DNA from: a virus
IMG/VR virus record: IMGVR_UViG_3300035162_003119
Location: 1 to 37,150 of that record
Strand: one strand, 5' to 3'
DNA length: 37,150 nt
In this document: piece by piece, positions 1 through 9,900 of the stretch
Layout: every line of letters begins with the position of its first letter
How positions within the stretch are numbered: the first letter of the stretch is position 1
The notes under the pieces: generated by a model
What the model was told of the DNA's origin: nothing
Seen by the model: only the letters and a program-made list of their open reading frames with translations
The model's database searches: none
Translations under genes and position numbers: made by a program

Positions 1-2
1 CA

Positions 3-683
3 GAAATCGTCCGTGTCGAGGCCCGACTCAAAGGCTTGAAGGAAGACCGGGCGACCCGTGCAAAGGGTGATCCCAGCATCACCGCACAGCAGATCACCAA
101 CCTGGTCGAAGCAGGGAAGCAACTGGAAGCCCAAGCAGACAGAGCCTACGAAGAGATCGAGGACCGCCTCCTCGCCCAACAGGAGGCCCAACAGGAGGCC
201 CAACAGGAGGCCCAACAGGAGGCCCAACAGGAGGCGCAAGAGGCTCAGGCTCCCGTCCCTGAGGCTCCTCGGCGAGAGTCGGTGATCCCGTCAGCGTCCC
301 CACCACCCTCAGTATCCCCACCGCCGTCTGCCCCCTCGTCGAGTCGTGCCCCCTCGTCGTTCTCCGCTTCCAGCGGCACGCATGTCCCAGGAGAGGTGAT
401 GTCATCTTTCGGGGACGGTGATGATCCCGAGGTCGCCGCAGGGGAGGAGTTGCGGATCATGGAGGCTCGCCGACAGGCTGCCTTGGCTCGTCACGCTGCC
501 GAGCAGGAACCTCGTGATCCCTTGCGTGAAGCGGTACAGGTAGGAGACGTGGGTGGTGTTGAAGCCTACAGGCTCCCCAAGGAGGAGATGTCCCCCCGAG
601 GTCGTACTCATCAGCCTGTGAAGAACACGGAGACTGAGGGAGTGCCCAGCACGGAGAATCCAAACTTCAAACCATCCCGATGA
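3..683 (+). CDS. 5'-truncated phage structural or assembly protein with QQEA repeats
   Basis: The frame is open to the left window edge, so the true start lies outside; a TTG at 36 is an internal codon or a weak alternative start. The visible N-terminal part is helical and charged, probably coiled coil. It runs into five AQQE units (from the 12-bp repeat at 174-233), then a Pro/Ser-rich stretch containing SPPPSVSPPPSAPSSS, which looks like a flexible linker. The C-terminal third is charged and has no motif I recognise. The gene sits two positions upstream of the tape measure and is in the same reading frame as the next gene, separated only by TGA and three codons. In many tailed phages this position holds tail-assembly chaperones or minor head-tail proteins. 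That placement is the only hint of function; the family is unknown to me. Confidence 0.75.
   Translation, partial: EIVRVEARLKGLKEDRATRAKGDPSITAQQITNLVEAGKQLEAQADRAYEEIEDRLLAQQEAQQEAQQEAQQEAQQEAQEAQAPVPEAPRRESVIPSASPPPSVSPPPSAPSSSRAPSSFSASSGTHVPGEVMSSFGDGDDPEVAAGEELRIMEARRQAALARHAAEQEPRDPLREAVQVGDVGGVEAYRLPKEEMSPRGRTHQPVKNTETEGVPSTENPNFKPSR
174..233 (+). repeat. 12-bp tandem repeat, five perfect copies
   Basis: The unit gcccaacaggag is repeated five times without mismatch, followed by a degenerate sixth unit starting gcgcaagag. It is in frame in the surrounding gene and encodes AQQE each time. Perfect identity at the DNA level suggests recent expansion by slippage, so copy number may differ between related phages. 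Confidence 0.95.
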
Positions 684-692
684 TGGTGCCCG

Positions 693-1910
693 ATGGACCG
701 TGAGGAACTTCTCCGCGAAGCCGCTGAAGAACACTTGCTTCAGGAATCCGACCGTCGGCGGTTCCTTTACGCCGACGTAGAGCAACTGATCTGTGACGGG
801 GTGCTCGTGGCGCATGTTGATTTCCATGGCCAACACATAGCCTTCCGCACCATAACCAATCCTCAACGCCCACACCTCATAGCAAGATGTGAGGGTGATC
901 AAAGCAACTGGATGCGCCACCGCATAGCACACGCCTTGCACATGGTGGACGGCTACTACATTGATCCGACGGACCCCAATACGCCCTACTACGTCTTTCA
1001 GGAGTGGTTGCGTGATGTCAGGGCCGAAACCATTGAGGTGCTGCACACCTATGTCGCAGGTTTGTCCGCGAGGTTGGGACGGGCATGTCGCATGGTCAAT
1101 GCCTATTGCCACGAGGGGTACTCCCGCGCCCTATGGAAGCGGCGGCCCCGGTCCACCGCGCAGACAGCACAGAACATCATCCAGGAGTTGTGGTGGGCAT
1201 ACAATGAGGCGGAAGACAACTTTGATTCCGACCTTCGGAGATGGCAGCACACGCGGTCGATTGCGGGGTCCATGTCCAACAAGGCTGCGAAGTCCCTGAA
1301 GAAATCTGAGGACTCCTGGAAAACGCGGAGGGCCAGCCTGGCAGAGAGGACCATCACCGATGCTGTGAACTGGGTCATCAGTGGTGACCGTGAGGAGCAG
1401 GAGCCCCTCACTGTTACCGTGAACGGCCAGACCCTCACCGTGCCCAAGGTCCACGCCTCGCAAAGCGTGGATGAGATGCAGGACGAACTCATGCGGGCTG
1501 TCCGTGGCGAGAAGGATTACCACGACCACATGGTGGATCAGTACAAGGAGCACCACCGCGCCAAGAACGAGGCTGTCCGCCTTGAGCGCCAGGAAGCCCT
1601 GGACAAAGCCCGGAGGGCGTCAGACGAGCGTGGGATCAGTGGGCATACCACTATCGTGGGCTACACCCCAGCGCAGTTGGCTAAGATCAACCCAGAGATC
1701 CTGGAGCAGCCCGCAGCCCGTCGGCAGCAGGGTGCTCCCGAACGGGAACGCTTTGACCAGTACCTCGACACCGATGTGGGTGTGGGGTGGATCGGCATGT
1801 CTGGGCGACCCGAGAAAGCCGGAACTGGCAGCACGGAAGCCCCAAAGCCCGATAAGCCCGAGTCCTTACAGGACAAGATCAGCCGCCGAAGGCCACGCCT
1901 CAAGCCATAG
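693..1910 (+). CDS. Putative tail-assembly protein upstream of the tape measure (405 aa)
   Basis: ATG start; no convincing Shine-Dalgarno sequence precedes it, so translation may be coupled to the gene before, whose in-frame TGA lies nine bases upstream. Residues about 30-75 read as a short beta-rich segment (VLVAHVDFHGQHIAFRTI) followed by a helix ending in MVDGYYID. This resembles the 'x-F-x-S/T-L/I' core of phage tail-assembly chaperones or baseplate hub assembly proteins, but only as a general pattern. The middle is helical with many W, R and H residues. Residues about 250-330 are a charged, likely coiled-coil region, and the end is Pro/Lys-rich and probably disordered. Its position directly before the tape measure fits a chaperone that coats the tape measure during tail assembly. 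That role is inferred from context. Confidence 0.6.
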   Translation: MDREELLREAAEEHLLQESDRRRFLYADVEQLICDGVLVAHVDFHGQHIAFRTITNPQRPHLIARCEGDQSNWMRHRIAHALHMVDGYYIDPTDPNTPYYVFQEWLRDVRAETIEVLHTYVAGLSARLGRACRMVNAYCHEGYSRALWKRRPRSTAQTAQNIIQELWWAYNEAEDNFDSDLRRWQHTRSIAGSMSNKAAKSLKKSEDSWKTRRASLAERTITDAVNWVISGDREEQEPLTVTVNGQTLTVPKVHASQSVDEMQDELMRAVRGEKDYHDHMVDQYKEHHRAKNEAVRLERQEALDKARRASDERGISGHTTIVGYTPAQLAKINPEILEQPAARRQQGAPERERFDQYLDTDVGVGWIGMSGRPEKAGTGSTEAPKPDKPESLQDKISRRRPRLKP

Positions 1911-1950
1911 TCAGTCTATGCCACCCTCCCGAGTGTAAGGAGCCCCTACC

Positions 1951-4900
1951 ATGTCACTGCCCATCGAACTCGCCGCAGACCTTACGTTGAACGTCCGCAA
2001 CGTCAACAGGGCACAGCGGGACGTCGAAAAGGCTGTGGGCACGGGTGCGACGAGAGGGTTGACGAAAGCGATCAGAGACACCCAGAAGTTGGCCAGGACC
2101 GAGTACTCCAAAGCCCACGAGGATGCTCTCAGGGTCGGATACAAGGTAGAAGCCGCGCTACTGAAAGGGAAGTGGAAGGCCAACCTCGGGTACCTCAAGA
2201 ATGCCCAGAAAGAACTCACGAAACTCGACAAGGCAATCGCAAAGGAGAAGGACAAGGAAGCCAAGAAACGGCTGAAGGCCCAGCGCAAGGACATCGAATC
2301 CAACCTCAAGTTGGAGCAGGCAGGTATGCGGAGGCTGATCTCGGAACGAGCCTCCGCGCAGGAAGACCAACTCAAACTTCTCGACAAAGGGATGGAGAAG
2401 GCTGCACGCAGCCTCACCGAAAAGGCAGAGGACGCTGGTGAGAAGTTTTCTGACTTGGTCAGCAAGGCGCTGACTGGCGGCGGCGCTGACGGTGGTGAGT
2501 TCGTCAAGTCCATCGCTGCCGGGATCAAAAAGGCTGCCCCGTCGATGATGAGTGGAGGCAAGGCCGCAGTCGCCAAGGGCGGTGACATGGGCGGGAGTAT
2601 GGGTACTGCTGTGGCCGGTCTGGGCAAGGCGGCCATGGGTCTTGCGGGGGCAGCGGCAGGGATTGCAGCCGTCGTCGCCATCCTCGCAGTGTTTGTGGCG
2701 GTGGGTGCTGCGGCAGTCAACCAGACGAAGGTGTGGAACAAGGCGATCCTGCAAGGGGTGTCGGGCTTCGACGCATTCAACGCATCTGGAGGAAGCGTCT
2801 CTAATACTCTTGAGGATATCCGAGACGCAGCGAGCCGTGTGTCTCGCGCCTGGTCAACAGCCGGGGAGGAGATCATCGCCTCCATGAACGCATTCCACCA
2901 GCAGGGTCTGACGATTGGGGAGATGAAGGCGTTCACAGGGGCTGCCCGACAGGTGGATGCTTACACCCAGGTGATGGCCTTTGCTCAGGTTCAGACCAGA
3001 GCGTTGGGCATGGAGACTGGGGAACTGGCTCAACTCACGAACCGGATGTACGAGCAGTATGGCTACGGGATCAAAGAAATGGGCGACCAGATGGCGCACT
3101 TTGGGGGCGCAGCGTTGCTGGCGGGCATGAACACTCGTTCGTTCGTTGCGGCAGTCATGGAAGCAGGGGCGAACATGGCCCTCTACAACTTCCGCCTGGA
3201 GGACACGAGCGAACTCCTGATCGGCCTGACCAAGATCCTGGGCGAAGACCTTGCGAAACAGACCATTGGGATGGAAGGCACCTTCCGAAACATGGGCACA
3301 GAGGGGAGATACAAGTCTGCCAGGACTGGCGGAAAAGTACTTGGGAACGTCATCGACGTTACGGCTACACGACAACTTGTTGGAACCTTCACTGACATGA
3401 CCCAAGCGCAAAAGCAGATCATGCGGGAAGCAGGGCTGCTGGGCAGTACGGCGGGCTTCGGTGAGGAGAAGGTCAAGATCGCCGACATCGACCTGGAAAA
3501 ACTGGGATCACTCTCGGGCATCGAGGTCGGTGCCATCATGAACAAAATGGACAAAGCCGGGTCAAACATGACTAACTTTGAGACGCTGACCGACCTCGCA
3601 GCAGGCATCGGGGGCACCCACCTGGAAAGGGCTGATGCTCTCGCCGAACTCGATCGGAGTGGGGAGATCGCAGCCCAGGTGGCTCAGGCCATGGGTGTGC
3701 TCGGGTTCCAGGACTTTGAGACAGGGCTGGACGGTAAGAAACTCGGTGTTGGGGAGCGGAGGGCTATTGAGGAGTTGACGGGACTCCAAAATGAACAACA
3801 AAAAGTAGTGGGAGCCATCTTCAACCGCGTCGGGGCGCGGATGCAGGCAGATGCCCCGGACAAGTACGGCCCAGGGGGGCCAGGGTACGCAGAGATCGCA
3901 GAGGAAATAGGTGGCGGCTCAGAATACATGAGCGAAGATATGGAGAAAAAGTTGGAGGAGGCGTCCGCTCCAGCCCTCGATATCGCCACACAACAACTCC
4001 ATGCGACCGAGACCCTCGGGGATATCTTGAGCACCAATATCGCCGGGTTGCTCAACTGGATCGGTGGCGGGATCACCAACATGGCGGATCTATTTCGCAC
4101 TATAATCCCCGACCTCAACGACGATGCCGAGGAACTGGCGGCGTCCTTAGAAAGGGAAAAGGCTCTCTCGGACGAACTCGCAACTCAAAAAGGAGAAGTA
4201 AGGGAACTTGAAAGGACTCCTGGAGCAAAGACGGAGGACATAGACAAGGCGCGTGCGGACCTGGAACGCCTGGGGGCCGAGCAGGTGGCGGAGCAAAACT
4301 TTCAGCGGGACCTCCGAGGAGGGGCTTCTGTCGAGGAGGCCAGCCTAAACAAGTTGAATGACCTCTATGGTAACTTGGGCGGTAGGCTCCAAGAGTTGGT
4401 TCAGTCTGAGGACACCGACATGGTGGGTGTGCTTGGAACCCACTCGTTAACGACGGAAGTCGCGGAAGGTCGCATCACCGGCAGCGAAGCGCTGGATACG
4501 CTTGATGCGGATCGGCTTCGCGCCCTTGAGAAACTTCTTGCTGCACAGGACAAAGCCAACGACGAGGCCGCTACTGCAAAGGAGACACGCAAAGCCGAGT
4601 TGGGAGTGGCTGAGGATGCCGCTGCGGTGGCTGAGGCAGATCAAGTAGCACTGCAAGCGTTGACTAAGACTGGGGACGCTGCGTCGGAGGCGAAGTTGGC
4701 GGAGTTGAAGCAAGCCTCAGCCGCCGCCCAGACTACCTATGATGAACTTCTGACTGAAAGCCGGAAACAAACCCACATAGACTTGCTCAAGTCCGTACTG
4801 GGGCCGGATGGTAGTGAAGATCTAATAAGGCGGATGACCGCTGGCGAAACTCTGTCGGCAGAGGAGAAAAAACGCCTAAAACAACAGGGATTGTTGAGAT

Positions 4901-5151
4901 CAGCCACGTCGCTCAACCCAGAAGGAAGCGCCGAGGACTTCCTCTACACGGGGGACGCGAACGGGGGCATGATCACCCACATCGACGACAAGGACTCTTT
5001 CTTCGGGGCAAAGCCTGGTGGTGCAATCGACAGGCTTGGTGGGGGTGGGCGTAGCATCGTCATCTCCAACCTCACCATCAACGAGTCTGGGAACCCCCAG
5101 AAGACACTCGCGATGGTCAAACGTGCGCTCCGCGCAGCCGAACAAGCGTGA
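1951..5151 (+). CDS. Tail tape measure protein
   Basis: 1066 aa; ATG with AAGGAG about 9 bases upstream. Residues about 1-190 are Lys/Glu-rich helix with coiled-coil character. A Gly/Ala-rich stretch follows, then a strongly hydrophobic segment around residues 218-257 (containing AAVVAILAVFVAVGAAAV), the membrane-inserting segment usual in tape measures. The centre is helical and globular. Residues about 727-785 and 855-900 return to coiled coil, and the end has a Gly-rich turn, a short beta segment (SIVISNLTI) and a final helix. In tailed phages this protein sets tail length, fills the tube lumen and is ejected first. At roughly 0.15 nm per residue it would specify a tail of up to about 160 nm. 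No peptidase or transglycosylase motif is visible in it. Hub and spike genes just downstream support the call. Confidence 0.93.
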   Translation: MSLPIELAADLTLNVRNVNRAQRDVEKAVGTGATRGLTKAIRDTQKLARTEYSKAHEDALRVGYKVEAALLKGKWKANLGYLKNAQKELTKLDKAIAKEKDKEAKKRLKAQRKDIESNLKLEQAGMRRLISERASAQEDQLKLLDKGMEKAARSLTEKAEDAGEKFSDLVSKALTGGGADGGEFVKSIAAGIKKAAPSMMSGGKAAVAKGGDMGGSMGTAVAGLGKAAMGLAGAAAGIAAVVAILAVFVAVGAAAVNQTKVWNKAILQGVSGFDAFNASGGSVSNTLEDIRDAASRVSRAWSTAGEEIIASMNAFHQQGLTIGEMKAFTGAARQVDAYTQVMAFAQVQTRALGMETGELAQLTNRMYEQYGYGIKEMGDQMAHFGGAALLAGMNTRSFVAAVMEAGANMALYNFRLEDTSELLIGLTKILGEDLAKQTIGMEGTFRNMGTEGRYKSARTGGKVLGNVIDVTATRQLVGTFTDMTQAQKQIMREAGLLGSTAGFGEEKVKIADIDLEKLGSLSGIEVGAIMNKMDKAGSNMTNFETLTDLAAGIGGTHLERADALAELDRSGEIAAQVAQAMGVLGFQDFETGLDGKKLGVGERRAIEELTGLQNEQQKVVGAIFNRVGARMQADAPDKYGPGGPGYAEIAEEIGGGSEYMSEDMEKKLEEASAPALDIATQQLHATETLGDILSTNIAGLLNWIGGGITNMADLFRTIIPDLNDDAEELAASLEREKALSDELATQKGEVRELERTPGAKTEDIDKARADLERLGAEQVAEQNFQRDLRGGASVEEASLNKLNDLYGNLGGRLQELVQSEDTDMVGVLGTHSLTTEVAEGRITGSEALDTLDADRLRALEKLLAAQDKANDEAATAKETRKAELGVAEDAAAVAEADQVALQALTKTGDAASEAKLAELKQASAAAQTTYDELLTESRKQTHIDLLKSVLGPDGSEDLIRRMTAGETLSAEEKKRLKQQGLLRSATSLNPEGSAEDFLYTGDANGGMITHIDDKDSFFGAKPGGAIDRLGGGGRSIVISNLTINESGNPQKTLAMVKRALRAAEQA

Positions 5152-5162
5152 GGTGACGGATG
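5150..5162 (+). promoter_or_regulatory. Stop-overlapping Shine-Dalgarno sequence GAGGTGA
   Basis: The tape-measure stop TGA (5149-5151) is part of a GAGGTGA ribosome binding sequence (5150-5156), three bases before the ATG at 5160. The next junction is almost the same: stop TGA at 5784-5786 inside TGAGGTAGACG before the ATG at 5795. Both imply efficient re-initiation at the two baseplate genes and fix their starts. Confidence 0.75.
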
Positions 5163-5786
5163 GCGAGAGGAACACCATTATTCTCAGGGGCTTTCCCAGC
5201 GGGAGCCGAGGACGAGTTTTCGGGTCGTGGGGTCAGGCCAGTGGTCTTCGACATCATCGCGCCCGATGGGATCACGAGCATCCTGCCGGACAACCTGAAA
5301 CTGGTCCTGCACACGAACCCCAGGTCGATGAAGATCTCCTACGAGAAGATCATCGAGCGCACCCAGACCAAAGGCGGGTTCGTCGAGCAGCACTGGGGCG
5401 ACGGGGCACAGAAGATAACCTTCGACATGACGACTGGAGGCTTCATGCGGCTGTACTCCGGGTTGGCTGAGAACACTTCCCCTGAGATGACTGGAGGAAC
5501 GAGGCGGGAATCCCTGGCTTACGACTCCTACCTGGACCTCCTGGCGCTGTTCCATAACAATGGCTCCGTCTACGACATCCACGGACAGGTGGCCCTGCAA
5601 GGCATGATCCAGATCACGTTCGACGGTGGGGTCTACCAAGGCTGGTTCACTGACTTCACAGTCAGCGACTCAGCCGCACCTTCCTCGGCCCCCTACCAGT
5701 TTGAAATGTCCACCACCTTTGAGGTGAATCGGGAGATCCAATCCTGGCGCACGGCATTGACCACCACCAACCCCTTTTCGATGTGA
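5160..5786 (+). CDS. Baseplate/tail-tube junction-type protein, short paralogue (208 aa)
   Basis: The start is fixed by a strong GAGGTGA just upstream. Residues 50-100 have the pattern NPRSMKISY, then a Gly-containing turn, HWGDG, an alternating hydrophobic strand (KITFDM) and TTGGFMRL. Residues about 130-195 contain SYLDLLALFHNNGSVYD, a beta-hairpin (IQITFDGGVYQGWFTDF) and a closing strand (EMSTTFEVNREI). The same series of motifs appears in the next gene, so the two are paralogues. In large phages, proteins of this type lie between tape measure and hub and are likely equivalents of T4 gp48/gp54 or LysM-type tube adaptors, which join the tube to the hub and have tube-like beta folds. The family match is from memory and position; the paralogy is read directly from the sequence. 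Confidence 0.65.
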   Translation: MARGTPLFSGAFPAGAEDEFSGRGVRPVVFDIIAPDGITSILPDNLKLVLHTNPRSMKISYEKIIERTQTKGGFVEQHWGDGAQKITFDMTTGGFMRLYSGLAENTSPEMTGGTRRESLAYDSYLDLLALFHNNGSVYDIHGQVALQGMIQITFDGGVYQGWFTDFTVSDSAAPSSAPYQFEMSTTFEVNREIQSWRTALTTTNPFSM

Positions 5787-5794
5787 GGTAGACG

Positions 5795-6994
5795 ATGGCG
5801 GTAGATGACGCAAGTGACGACAGCGAGTACATCGCCAGCAGGTACGACGGTCTTTCCGTGGGGCCTGACCTCTCCTACACGTTTGAGACTCAGGCGACCG
5901 TGCCCTACGACGGGTCCAACAAGATGGCGAGGAAGTTGTCGCCTTTCACGTTGCGGCTCGTAGTGCCACAGGCGTTGGTCCCTGCGGATAGCAAGATCGA
6001 CGTGAACCTTATTGGCAGGGGCTCCCAACAGACCACTGCCAACAACGCGATGGCCAATGAACTTAGGCAAGCCCTGGGGGTGCCGACGATTACGGATGCC
6101 AACACGGCTTCCGAGAACCTCACGAACCTCAACACCACAGTGTCTGCTGGGCGGGTGCTCCAGACGACGATGGGTACAGAACAACGCTCCGTGCTGGCCG
6201 ACAACGTGACCGTGGCTGACATCAAGTACCAGGTCGAGAAGATGCTCCAGACCCCGCCGTTGACCTTGTTCATCAACCCTACTGACATAAGCATGACCTA
6301 CACGGCAATCCAGCAGTACGCTCAAAAGTCACGCTACGGCTACATCTTTGAGCGGTGGGGTGAGGGTCAACCCACACTCAGCCTCTCAGGATCAACTGGA
6401 GCCTGGTGTGCGGGTGCTGATCCCAACGCGGTCATGGGCTTCCCGAGTGTGGGTGGTCAGAACGGTGTCGCCACCGGAGTCCAGTTCGCCACGAAGCGGG
6501 ACTCAGCGGCGTTCCAGCAGTTTATCTCGCTCTACCACCTGTACAGGAACAACGGCTACATCTACGACACCATCGAGGAGTCCCACGCGATGCTGTTCGT
6601 TGGTGCAGTAGCCATTGACTACGACCAGTGGACCTATGTAGGCAATATCGACTCGTTTGAATACTCCTACGAGGAGGATTCTCCGAATCGGATCCAGTGG
6701 TCGATGGAGTTCACCGTAGGGCGCATATATGACCACGCTGAATCTCCCCCTGTCGTGCTGCCGGAGTCCTCACCGTCTGTGACCCCAGGATCACTCTCAA
6801 CAGCCGAGTTGGCACGAGAGATGGCGGGTACTCCCAGCCGCACTGACATCGCCGACGCAGGCACCGGATTACAACTGCTGGGGCTCTCAGGCACCCAGCA
6901 GTTGACCGGAGGGCAAGACCCAGACCCGGACAGCACAACGCCTTTGCAGGCATTGGGTGCCTTCTTCACTCCCAGCGGTATGTTTACCCCATGA
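5795..6994 (+). CDS. Baseplate/tail-tube junction-type protein, long paralogue (399 aa)
   Basis: ATG preceded by GAGGTAGACG. The N-terminal ~150 residues have no equivalent in the preceding gene and include an early polar stretch and a beta-rich part. Residues about 155-312 repeat the motif series of the 208-aa protein: INPTDISMTY, ERWGEG, LSLSGSTGAW, then FISLYHLYRNNGYIYD, VAIDYDQWTYVG and SMEFTVGRIYD. The C-terminal ~85 residues are Pro/Ser/Thr-rich and probably flexible. Its stop overlaps the hub start (ATGA, 6991-6994), implying production coupled to the hub. I infer a second ring or adaptor between tube and hub, like the pair gp48 and gp54 in T4. The pairing with its neighbour is solid; the exact structural role is not. 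Confidence 0.65.
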   Translation: MAVDDASDDSEYIASRYDGLSVGPDLSYTFETQATVPYDGSNKMARKLSPFTLRLVVPQALVPADSKIDVNLIGRGSQQTTANNAMANELRQALGVPTITDANTASENLTNLNTTVSAGRVLQTTMGTEQRSVLADNVTVADIKYQVEKMLQTPPLTLFINPTDISMTYTAIQQYAQKSRYGYIFERWGEGQPTLSLSGSTGAWCAGADPNAVMGFPSVGGQNGVATGVQFATKRDSAAFQQFISLYHLYRNNGYIYDTIEESHAMLFVGAVAIDYDQWTYVGNIDSFEYSYEEDSPNRIQWSMEFTVGRIYDHAESPPVVLPESSPSVTPGSLSTAELAREMAGTPSRTDIADAGTGLQLLGLSGTQQLTGGQDPDPDSTTPLQALGAFFTPSGMFTP

Positions 6995-9900
6995 GCATCA
7001 AGAACAGACCCTACACAGGCTCCTGGGAGATGGGCACCCAGAGCGTTGTCCGGTACACCCCGGATGCGAAGGTGCTCATCAACGGGCACACGGAGTTGGC
7101 GGTCTGTGCGACCTGTGGCGACAAGACTGACTTCAACAAGTACATCACAACCATCTCGTGTGACGTCAGCACCGATCCAATCAGCACCGCAAGTCTGACC
7201 CTGGCGGTGCCACGGCACGAGGCGGCGGTCTTCTCACATGACGGCAACTACGTCCTACATCCCGGTCTGGAAGTCGTGATCCTGATGCGCGGGTATTTCC
7301 CGGTCACGGGCTACGCCATGAAGGGCCAGGAGGGTGCATCCGATGAGACTGCGGATACTGACCCCGCTGCCGACAACGCTGATGACAATGTGCAGGTCTA
7401 CCCCTACTACCAGGTTTTCCGTGGGGTCGTGACTGAGGTGTCCCACGAGTACAGCGGTGGTTTCTACACGGCCAGCGTCACCTGCTCCAGCATCCTGCAC
7501 TTCTGGCAGTACCTCTACGTTGCCACCAATGGGAGTGCCATCGGGCCGCGCCCTCCCGGTGAGGGCGCAGGGATTGATCTTAGTGGCCACAAGTTCACGT
7601 CTATGTCTCCCTACGGGATCATCTACACCCTGATGCGAATCGGCTTCGGGGCAGCCTTCGGCCAGAACTGGACGATCTCTCAGGCGACCAACATCGCAGC
7701 CGTGGACGACTCCTCAGGCAAGAGCCTCTACAAGCACGCCGCTCTCTGGTGGGAGAAACGCTGGCAAGAATCCTCGATGCGGCTGCGTATGTACGGCCAG
7801 GACGGAAGTCTGTTCAACGCCATGGAGCAGTCCTATCTGGGCATGTTCGACATGCAGAAGACCCATGTCAGCGATTTCATCAAAGGCTTCAATGTAGAGA
7901 CCCCGAAGGGCTACGACTATGAAGCGGAAGCCTCCAGGCAGAAAGCGGCGCGGACCCTCGGCTATCGCGGAACAGAGACCACGGCTGCGGCGCTGGATGC
8001 GTCAGGCACCAAGTTAGATGCCATGAAGATGCAGGCGTACACGCTTGACCTGGGCCGTGTGGGTCAGGTCAACCTGTTTGAATCGGAGTACATGAGCAAA
8101 CTGGAGATCGCCACGACGGTCAAGGAACTCTGCGGTTTCGAGTTCTACCAGGACGTGGATGGTGATGTCGTCTTCAAGCCGCCCTTCTATAACCTGGACA
8201 CCTCCGAGGATGAGGTCTACTGCATCCGGGACCGTGATCTCATCTCGTGCTCAGAGTCCGAGCGCGAGCCCGAAGCCACCTATGTCAAAGGCTCAGGGTC
8301 ACTGTTGCAGAACTTCCAGGGCATCCTGAGCGGGGAGTTCGGGACACGCCAAGGCAAGTACGCAGACTGGCGGCTGATCGCCCAGTACGGGTGGCGTGAG
8401 ACCTCCTTTGAGTCTCACTACTACTCGGGGGCCAAGCAAATGTTCATCGGGTGCATCTTGCGGCTCGATGTCGTCAACGCAGAGATGCGAACGGCTCAGA
8501 TCACGATCCCCATGCGACCCGAGTTGCGACCTGGCTATCCAGTGTGGGTTGAGCACCTGGACTGCTTCTTCTACGCGAAGTCTCTCAGCCACTCCTTTGC
8601 TCCGGGATCTTCCGCTCAGACGACCATCACAGGCACCGCCAAGCGGGCAAAGTGGCTCCCTCCTGGACTTCCTGACCGCAGTGAGGGGCCAGGCAGCCAG
8701 AACCTCCCTTCCCTGGACGACATGCGCCTCAATGCACCTGGCGACTATCCTCCGATGCCTTTGTATGTCTTCCCAGAAGACATCGAAGGGGCTGAGGAAG
8801 GAGCCTCAGGACCACCTCGGGTCATGGGCTTTCCCAACGTCGTGATGGCACTGGACTCCGAGAAGTTGAACCCATTAAGTATGCCAGGAGGTCTGTACTT
8901 CACGAACGGGCAGACTTACTTCGACACAGCCTTGACCCTGGGTGCCTTGCGCCGTGATCCTGAGAACCCTGACCTGTACAGGCTCGCTGTGGACAACGAC
9001 CCCGCGAACGACATCATCATCTCAGAGACGGATGTGACCACTGCCTTCGATAACTACGCCGGGGCGATGCAGATGCCCGAAGGGAAAGATGACGAAAAGG
9101 CAGCGAAGGCAGCGGCACTGGCTCAGACATCGCCGGACTCCAACCCCGAGTTTGGAAAACTGGTTGTCGCGGTTGGGGCTCGGCTGAAGAGTGCGGTCCC
9201 AGACGCCCAACAACTCAACAACTACATGGGGCTGCAACGGAACCTCAAGAACGTCTTTGCGGGTGCCGACAGTACTGGCGAGTACAGGTACTTCTCATCG
9301 TCAGCCCCGCAGCCAGAAGACCAGTCCCCCTCCACGGTGCGGATTGACGCAGAGACACAGACGGTCACCAAGGATGTCCCAGGCGGACCCGTGGACTCAG
9401 CCATGAGGGGCCTCACAACCCTCTACCAGAAGGGTGACCGGATCGGTGTGAAGGCAGGGATGCCTTCACGAGGATTCCGGGTCTACGGGTTCAACCCGCC
9501 CGGCGATGAGGGGGGGGAAGGAGAAGCCCTTGGGCACGTTGATGTCACCACACGGGAGATCCGTTTCATCACCTTCCAGAGGATCACTACACGCACCAAA
9601 GTCACCAAAGCGGCGATGCGCGGTGACGGGCGGGCGGCGCTGTTTCTGTCCCAGGAGGCCATGGCGGTCTTGTTTGAGCAGATTCTCATGGCGGACGCAC
9701 GCAAGCAAGACGTGACGGAATCAGCCTTTGTCCGCTTCGGGGGAGACACCAGCCAAGAACAGGTAGGGTACGGGCTGATCTGGAACGCCTGCATGGACCT
9801 GGCGAAAGCACTCGGGGTCTTTGAAGACCCCGAGTGGAGTCAGGAAAATGGTCCAACACAGGGATCACCGCTGGATGTCCCCGGCGATCTCAAGGATTTC

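Noticed and set aside
174-233. Tandem units as a possible CRISPR array
   Set aside because: No spacers and an in-frame coding repeat; it is a slippage repeat.
402-1112. Antisense open frame (236 aa) spanning the first two genes
   Set aside because: It covers the junction of two + strand genes, shows no domain features and lacks a ribosome site; most likely a shadow frame in G+C-rich DNA.
1911-2936. Long open frame (341 aa) on the - strand opposite the tape measure gene
   Set aside because: It lies wholly antisense to a convincing tape measure, has no ribosome site and the Ser/Ala/Pro-rich composition expected from the mirror of a Lys/Ala-rich G+C-rich gene.
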